The position numbers and the translations under genes are program-made. 38,872 bases of DNA from positions 1 through 38,872 of the forward strand of contig JAFIEL010000011.1 of assembly GCA_020832585.1 (NCBI GenBank), in the 5' to 3' direction. Shown in pieces: positions 33,723 to 38,872 of this stretch. The notes beneath the pieces are model-generated. The model worked only from the letters and a program-made list of their open reading frames with translations. It did not search any database and was not told the DNA's origin. The stretch's first letter is position 1. Each line of letters opens with the position of its first letter. This DNA is from Natronohydrobacter sp. Its GTDB lineage: Bacteria > Pseudomonadota > Alphaproteobacteria > Rhodobacterales > Rhodobacteraceae.

Positions 33723-36044
33723 TCAATCCGCCGTCAGCAAGGGCGGATTGTTGCCCGTGATCTGCTTGGCATCCGGCCCTTCGGTGATCAGTACAATCGC
33801 CCCGTCGCGCAGGCGCACATGCACCACACCGCCCTTGGCCAGCTTGCCGAACAGAAGCTCCTCGGCCAGCGGCTTCTTGATATGCTCCTGAATGACGCGG
33901 GCGAGCGGACGCGCGCCCATCTTGTCGTCATAGCCTTTCTCGGCCAGCCAGGCTGCGGCGTCTTCGCTCAGGTCGATGGTGACGTTGCGATCCATCAGCT
34001 GCGCTTCCAGTTGCAGCACGAATTTCTCGACCACCATCATGATCACCTCGCGCGGCAGCGGCGAGAAACTGATGACCGCATCCAGACGGTTGCGGAACTC
34101 CGGCGTGAAGGTGCGCTCGATGGCCGCCGTATCCTCGCCCTCGCGCCGGTCGCGCCCGAAACCGATGGCGGCTTTCGCCTGCTCAGCCGCGCCCGCATTC
34201 GAGGTCATGATCAGGATCACATTGCGGAAATTCACCGTCCGGCCATTATGGTCGGTCAGTTTCCCATGATCCATGACCTGCAGCAGGATATTATAGACAT
34301 CCGGATGCGCCTTCTCGATTTCGTCAAGAAGCAACACACAATGCGGGTGCTGGTCCACGCCATCGGTCAGCAATCCGCCCTGATCGAACCCCACATAGCC
34401 GGGAGGGGCCCCGATCAGCCGCGACACGGCGTGTTTCTCCATATATTCCGACATGTCGAAACGCAGCAGTTCCACACCCAGCGTGTCGGCCAGTTGCTTG
34501 GCGACTTCGGTCTTGCCCACCCCGGTCGGCCCGGCGAACAGGTAGTTGCCGATGGGCTTTTCAGGTTCGCGAAGCCCCGCCCGTGCCAGCTTGATCGCAG
34601 AGGAGAGCGCGCCGATGGCCGCATCCTGCCCGAATACCACCCGCTTGAGCGAGGCTTCCAGATCGCGCAGCATCTCGCTGTCGTCTTTCGAGACATTTTT
34701 CGGCGGGATGCGGGCGATCTTGGCCACCACGGCCTCGATCTCCTTCGGCCCGATGGTCTTGCGGCGCTTGGATTCCGACAGCAGATGCTGCGCGGCACCC
34801 GCCTCATCAATCACGTCAATCGCCTTGTCGGGCAGCTTGCGGTCATTGATATAGCGCGCTGCCAGTTCCACGGCCTGCTTGATCGCGTCATTGGTATAGC
34901 GAATGTCGTGATGTTCCTCGAAATAGGGCTTCAACCCCATCAGGATCTTGATCGAATCCTCTACCGTGGGTTCCACCACATCGATTTTCTGGAACCGGCG
35001 CGACAGCGCGCGGTCCTTTTCGAAATGCTGGCGGAATTCCTTGTAGGTGGTCGAGCCCATGCAGCGCAGCTTGCCGCCCTGAAGCGCTGGCTTCAGCAGG
35101 TTCGACGCATCCATCGCCCCGCCAGAGGTCGCGCCCGCACCAATCACGGTGTGAATTTCGTCAATGAACAGCACCGCATCAGGGTGATCCTCAAGCTCCT
35201 GCACGACCGATTTCAGCCGCTCCTCGAAATCGCCGCGATAGCGCGTGCCCGCCAGCAACGCACCCATGTCGAGCGAGAAAATCGTGGAATGTGCAAGGAT
35301 TGCAGGGGTTTGCCCTTCGACGATCTTCTTGGCAAGACCTTCGGCAATCGCAGTCTTGCCCACGCCCGGATCGCCTACCAGAAGCGGGTTGTTCTTGCGG
35401 CGGCGGCACAGAACCTGAATGCAGCGCTCCACCTCGGACGCGCGCCCGATCAGCGGGTCAACCTCGCCCTTGCGGGCTTTCGCGTTCAGATCGACGCAAT
35501 ATTTGCCAAGCGCGGTTTCCTTGGCTTTCTCTTCGGCCTTGCTGGTCTGTTCGGCCTCTTCCTCTTCCGCGCCGGATACCGGGCGCGTTTCGGAATATTT
35601 CGAATTCTTCGCCACCCCATGCGCGATGAAATTCACCGCATCATAGCGCGTCATGTCCTGTTCCTGCAGGAAATAGGCCGCGTTCGACTCGCGTTCGGCA
35701 AAGATCGCAACCAGCACATTGGCGCCCGTCACTTCATTGCGCCCCGAGCTTTGCACATGGATCGCCGCGCGCTGGATCACACGCTGAAAGGCGGCCGTGG
35801 GCACCGCTTCCGACCCTTCGATATCGGTCACGAGCGAGGAAAGTTCCTCTTCGATGAATTCCTGCAATGTCTTGCGCAATTCATCCAGATCGACATTGCA
35901 GGCCAGCATCACGCGACTGGCATCGGGTTCGTCAACGAGCGCAAGCAGCAAATGCTCGAGCGTTGCGAATTCGTGCCGCCGGGTATTGGCCAGCGCCAGC
36001 GCCCCGTGGATGGATTGCTCCAGAGTGTTTGAAAAGCTCGGCAC
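33723..36044 (-). CDS. clpA: ClpA, ATPase subunit of the ClpAP protease
   Basis: ClpA unfolds proteins and feeds them to ClpP. The product is 773 residues. The N-terminal Clp_N domain is at 1-145 (binding site for the adaptor ClpS). The first AAA+ module has Walker A G-D-P-G-V-G-K-T (224-231) and Walker B V-L-F-I-D-E (291-296). The second has G-P-T-G-V-G-K-T (505-512) and L-L-L-D-E (571-575). The I-G-F tripeptide at 627-629 is the ClpP-docking loop. No clpS gene is seen in the 171 bp upstream, where it often lies in this group. A CTTGAA at 36136-36141 on the minus strand may be a heat-shock -35 element, but no convincing -10 was found. Confidence 0.97.
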   Translation of the reverse strand: MPSFSNTLEQSIHGALALANTRRHEFATLEHLLLALVDEPDASRVMLACNVDLDELRKTLQEFIEEELSSLVTDIEGSEAVPTAAFQRVIQRAAIHVQSSGRNEVTGANVLVAIFAERESNAAYFLQEQDMTRYDAVNFIAHGVAKNSKYSETRPVSGAEEEEAEQTSKAEEKAKETALGKYCVDLNAKARKGEVDPLIGRASEVERCIQVLCRRRKNNPLLVGDPGVGKTAIAEGLAKKIVEGQTPAILAHSTIFSLDMGALLAGTRYRGDFEERLKSVVQELEDHPDAVLFIDEIHTVIGAGATSGGAMDASNLLKPALQGGKLRCMGSTTYKEFRQHFEKDRALSRRFQKIDVVEPTVEDSIKILMGLKPYFEEHHDIRYTNDAIKQAVELAARYINDRKLPDKAIDVIDEAGAAQHLLSESKRRKTIGPKEIEAVVAKIARIPPKNVSKDDSEMLRDLEASLKRVVFGQDAAIGALSSAIKLARAGLREPEKPIGNYLFAGPTGVGKTEVAKQLADTLGVELLRFDMSEYMEKHAVSRLIGAPPGYVGFDQGGLLTDGVDQHPHCVLLLDEIEKAHPDVYNILLQVMDHGKLTDHNGRTVNFRNVILIMTSNAGAAEQAKAAIGFGRDRREGEDTAAIERTFTPEFRNRLDAVISFSPLPREVIMMVVEKFVLQLEAQLMDRNVTIDLSEDAAAWLAEKGYDDKMGARPLARVIQEHIKKPLAEELLFGKLAKGGVVHVRLRDGAIVLITEGPDAKQITGNNPPLLTAD

Positions 36045-36071
36045 GTCAGACGCTCCTGTTCCTGGGTGGTC

Positions 36072-36088
36072 ATCGGGCAGGGCCCGAT
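36072..36088 (-). repeat. Leader hairpin upstream of clpA
   Basis: ATCGGGC-AGG-GCCCGAT is a perfect 7-bp stem 27-44 bases before the clpA ATG, in its presumed mRNA leader. On the minus strand it is not followed by a T run, so it is not a clear terminator for gloB. Confidence 0.4.
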
Positions 36089-36215
36089 TTCCAGCATCGC
36101 CTCTTCTTCTTAAATTTCGGTTTTATTCACCGACCTTCAAGAGCTTTTTCTTCAACTTTGCCGGATGCAACGGAATCTGGCAAGTTTCGTGATGATCTGC
36201 CTGCGATATGGTCGC

Positions 36216-36983
36216 TCAGAACGTGTCTTTCAGGTCGCGCAGCCAGGCAAACATCTCAGCGTCGGACACAGCTTCGCGCCCATGCGCTTGCTTCAGATAA
36301 TGCTGCCCGGCGCGAAGAAAAGGGTTCGTTGCCTTCTCCAGGCCAAGCGGCACCACAGCCATCGGTCGACCGGCCGCGCGATCAGCCTCAAATCCGGCAA
36401 CACGCGCCTTCAGATCAGCATTGTCGGGATCGACATGCAAGGCGAAAGCAGCATTGCCGCGCGAATAGTCGTGGCCGGAACAGATCAGTGTCTCATCGGG
36501 CAATTCCATCAACTTGCACAGGCTCGACCACATCTGCGCCGCTGTCCCCTCGAACAGCCGCCCGCACCCCAGCGCCATCAGGCTGTCCGCCGTAAAGGCC
36601 AATCCGCTTTCGGGGAAATGATAGGCGATATGGCCGACTGTATGCCCTGAAACCTCGATCACCCGGCCCTGTGCCGTGCCAAGGGATATGCTGTCGCCTT
36701 CTGCCAGCGCATGATCCAGCGGCGGCAGGCGGTGCGCATCGGCACGCGCCCCCCAGATCGCAGCCCCGGTATCTTCGACCAGACGCATCACGCCGCCGAT
36801 ATGGTCATCATGGTGATGCGTGATGAAAATATCGCTCAGCCGGTAGCCCTTTGCATCCAGCACGTCATGGATCGGGGCGACATCCGGCACATCGACCACA
36901 CCCGTGCGCCCCGTTTCAGGGTCATGCAGCAGATAGGCGTAATTGTCGCGCAGGCAGGGAATGGCGGTCATCTCCAGAGGCAT
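36216..36983 (-). CDS. gloB: Hydroxyacylglutathione hydrolase (glyoxalase II)
   Basis: Glyoxalase II hydrolyses S-lactoylglutathione to lactate and glutathione, the second step of methylglyoxal detoxification. The product is 255 residues, the usual size. The metallo-beta-lactamase metal motif T-H-H-H-D-D-H is at 55-61. Further ligands lie in V-S-G-H-T-V-G-H and C-S-G-H-D-Y-S, and the C-terminal substrate domain contains N-P-F-L-R. It is divergent from the methyltransferase gene, with an 85-bp shared promoter gap. Confidence 0.96.
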   Translation of the reverse strand: MPLEMTAIPCLRDNYAYLLHDPETGRTGVVDVPDVAPIHDVLDAKGYRLSDIFITHHHDDHIGGVMRLVEDTGAAIWGARADAHRLPPLDHALAEGDSISLGTAQGRVIEVSGHTVGHIAYHFPESGLAFTADSLMALGCGRLFEGTAAQMWSSLCKLMELPDETLICSGHDYSRGNAAFALHVDPDNADLKARVAGFEADRAAGRPMAVVPLGLEKATNPFLRAGQHYLKQAHGREAVSDAEMFAWLRDLKDTF

Positions 36984-37068
36984 GGCATTTTCCTTGGATT
37001 AAGATAAGGTCTGGTGCAGTCTGGGACATTCCCTGCCCCGGCGCAACCAGAGGACCAGAACGAACCGC

Positions 37069-37851
37069 ATGCATCAGGATGTCTGCCTTCTGCGCGATTT
37101 CTATTACACGTCCCATCTGGGACGCGCGGCGCAAAAGGCAATGCGCGACCAGTTGCAGTCGCGCTGGCCCTCGGTCAAGGGGCTGTCGGTCGCGGGTTTC
37201 GGTTTTGCCGCACCGCTGCTGCGCCCTTTTCTGCCAGAGGCCAGCCGCGTGATGGCGCTGATGCCCGCGCAACAAGGCGTATTGCATTGGCCCGCCGAGA
37301 CCGAGAACCATTCCGTGCTGGTCGAGGAAACAAGCTGGCCGATGGCCTCTGACAGCATCGACCGGCTGGTGGTGCTGCACGGGCTGGAAACATCGGAACG
37401 CCCGGCGGCGCTGATGGAAGAAATCGCGCGCGTTCTGAAGGTGGGCGCGCGGGTCATGCTGATCGTGCCCAATCGCTCCGGGCTCTGGGCACGCAAGGAA
37501 GGCACACCTTTCGCACTGGGGCGCCCCTACTCGCTGCGCCAGATCGAGACATTGCTGCGCGAGCACGGTTTTGCAGTCAACGCGACCTCGGGGGCCTTGT
37601 TCTTCCCGCCAAAGGATCGCAAGAGCTGGCTGAACTGGGCCATGATGCTCGAAAACCTTGGCCAACGCCTGCCGCGCTATCCGGCGGGCGGGGTGCTTCT
37701 GGTCGAAGCGACCCGCGTCGAGGACACGCCACGTCCTTCGGGACTGACCATCCGCGACCGCAAACCCCTGCGCATCCTTGACCCGGTGCGCCCGACCGTC
37801 ACCCGCCCGGCCTGGCGCGGCAGATCGGATGGCAGTTCAAAACAGGGGTGA
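37069..37851 (+). CDS. Class I SAM-dependent methyltransferase-like protein
   Basis: The product is 260 residues. It looks like a diverged methyltransferase of the UbiE/Methyltransf_11 type: a motif I region V-A-G-F-G-F-A-A-P-L-L (about 41-51, with a weakened G-x-G-x-G), the motif W-P-M-A-S-D-S-I-D-R-L-V-V-L-H-G-L-E (about 91-108, the usual post-motif with F/L-D), and V-L-K-V-G-A-R-V-M-L-I-V-P-N (about 124-137). The substrate is unknown. The gene is paired divergently with gloB. The loss of clear motif I glycines leaves open whether SAM still binds. Confidence 0.75.
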   Translation: MHQDVCLLRDFYYTSHLGRAAQKAMRDQLQSRWPSVKGLSVAGFGFAAPLLRPFLPEASRVMALMPAQQGVLHWPAETENHSVLVEETSWPMASDSIDRLVVLHGLETSERPAALMEEIARVLKVGARVMLIVPNRSGLWARKEGTPFALGRPYSLRQIETLLREHGFAVNATSGALFFPPKDRKSWLNWAMMLENLGQRLPRYPAGGVLLVEATRVEDTPRPSGLTIRDRKPLRILDPVRPTVTRPAWRGRSDGSSKQG

Positions 37852-38128
37852 CAGAATCAGCTTTCAGTCGGGGATGGCAGCGCAACCTACGCGCGCGGCT
37901 GCAAGATCATGGGCTGTGCAAGTGCCGATGTTAGCGCAAGACTGAGGCGCATTGTCGCACACACACATGAATTAATCGTGCCAACGCTTACAAGAACGTG
38001 ACCTTGGCGGTTGCAGCATCAAAACCCCTCTGCTAAACCCGCGCCGAATTCACATGCCGCGTCGTAATTAGCAGTCATCGCATCAGGCCAGCGCGAGGTC
38101 TGGGTGCAGAACAGATGGAAGGGTGGAC
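37852..38128. promoter_or_regulatory. Intergenic region with the promoter of the ATP synthase operon
   Basis: 277 bp without a gene. It should hold the atpH promoter. TTGGCG (38004-38009) or TTGCAG (38011-38016) could be a -35 box, with a weak -10 in TGCTAAAC (38031-38038). No pair has ideal spacing, so the exact site is uncertain. No RNA gene was recognised. Confidence 0.4.
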
Positions 38129-38689
38129 GTGTCCGAACCAGCTTCGATCTCCTCTGGCATAGCGCAACGCTATGCCACGGCAATTTTCGAATTGGCCAAA
38201 GAGTCCAAGTCTCTCAAGTCCCTGGAAAATGATGTCACTGCGCTCGATGGCGCGCTGACCGAAAGCGCCGATCTGCGCAGTCTGATCACCTCGCCGGTCT
38301 ATGCGCGCGATCAGGTCGTGACGGCAATCACTGCGGTTGCGACGAAAATGAAGCTCTCGCAAACCGTGACCGGCGCGCTTGGGCTGATGGCCAGCAAGCG
38401 CCGTCTGTTTACACTGCCACAGGTGCTGACCAGCCTGCGCGCCCTGATTGCCGCCGAGAAGGGCGAAGTCACGGCACAGGTCACATCCGCACAACCGCTG
38501 ACCGATGCGCAAGTTGCCGAACTGGTCAAGACGTTGAAAGCGCGCGTCGGCAAGGACATCAATCTCAAACTTTCCGTCGATGAAACACTCATCGGCGGTC
38601 TTGTCATCAAGGTGGGCTCGCAAATGATCGATGGTTCGATCCGCGCGAAGCTCGCGGCCCTCAAGAACAGCATGAAAGAGGTCGGATAA
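38129..38689 (+). CDS. atpH: F1 ATP synthase delta subunit
   Basis: The delta subunit joins F1 to the stalk of the ATP synthase. I chose the GTG at 38129, giving 186 residues that start [16 protein letters not shown] as in relatives; GGAAGG lies six bases upstream. A GTG two codons earlier has no room for that site. The family marks are Y-A-x-A-I-F-E-L-A at the N-terminus and the C-terminal [20 protein letters not shown]. The stop overlaps the atpA start by one base, so the operon is tightly coupled. Confidence 0.96.
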   Translation: MSEPASISSGIAQRYATAIFELAKESKSLKSLENDVTALDGALTESADLRSLITSPVYARDQVVTAITAVATKMKLSQTVTGALGLMASKRRLFTLPQVLTSLRALIAAEKGEVTAQVTSAQPLTDAQVAELVKTLKARVGKDINLKLSVDETLIGGLVIKVGSQMIDGSIRAKLAALKNSMKEVG

Positions 38690-38872
38690 TGGGTATCCAA
38701 GCTGCTGAGATTTCTGCCATCCTCAAGGAGCAGATCAAGAACTTCGGTCAGGATGTCGAAGTCACTGAAGTGGGCCGTGTGCTCTCTGTCGGCGACGGGA
38801 TTGCCCGCGTGCATGGTCTGGACAATGTTCAGGCCGGCGAGATGGTCGAATTTCCGGGCGGTGTGCGCGGCA
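38689..38872 (+). CDS. atpA: F1 ATP synthase alpha subunit, N-terminal part (cut by window edge)
   Basis: The first 61 codons are present: [19 protein letters not shown], then [17 protein letters not shown] and [12 protein letters not shown]. This is the standard N-terminal beta-barrel of the alpha subunit. The nucleotide-binding part lies beyond the window. Confidence 0.96.
   Translation, partial: MGIQAAEISAILKEQIKNFGQDVEVTEVGRVLSVGDGIARVHGLDNVQAGEMVEFPGGVRG

Overview
The window is a stretch of chromosome from an alphaproteobacterium, almost certainly a member of the Rhodobacteraceae (Rhodobacterales). The evidence is the high GC content (by eye about 63-65%), the gene orders pyrH-frr-uppS-cdsA-dxr-rseP-bamA-ompH-fabZ and prfA-prmC-DUF4167, the start of an atpHA operon, and the protein styles (zf-CHCC zinc finger, ALDH16 beside deoC, DUF4167). 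The genus cannot be fixed from the sequence alone. No rRNA, tRNA, CRISPR array, complete insertion sequence or prophage was seen.

Layout. Positions 1-9126, read on the minus strand, form one long housekeeping run: pyrH, frr, uppS, cdsA, dxr, rseP, an unannotated 49-residue membrane peptide, bamA, ompH/skp and the start of fabZ. It links nucleotide supply, ribosome recycling, isoprenoid and phospholipid precursors, and outer-membrane assembly. miaA and an AraC-type regulator lie divergently (9244-11124) and end at a strong bidirectional terminator. The minus-strand prfA-prmC pair follows, with a DUF4167 protein downstream. Next come a CorC/CNNM-type membrane protein overlapping a small glycosyltransferase, an ABC-2 type ATPase without its permease, and a zinc-finger gene.

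At 17707-18345 there is a sharp change. A roughly 0.6 kb AT-rich insert (about 45% GC) sits between the zinc-finger gene and polA. It encodes a three-helix membrane protein resembling the transmembrane effector parts of Pycsar/SLATT-type defence proteins. It also holds, divergently, a 37-residue proline-rich mini-ORF with an 11-base C tract. The two start codons overlap. This is the best candidate for something undescribed in the window.

After polA the minus strand carries a sulfotransferase-like gene and a membrane glycosyltransferase fused to a type II secretion ATPase N-terminal (MshEN-like) domain, whose ribosome binding site lies in a hairpin. Upstream of these is a deoC-ALDH16 pair for deoxyribose catabolism. 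Divergent from deoC is an fbpABC-type iron(III) ABC transporter operon. Then come a PagL-like lipid A deacylase candidate, a 464-bp stretch with no recognised gene, an EamA transporter, a rhomboid protease, clpA, gloB, a divergent methyltransferase, and the start of the ATP synthase operon (atpH and the beginning of atpA).

All function calls rest on motifs read by eye. GC values are visual estimates, and no database search was possible.
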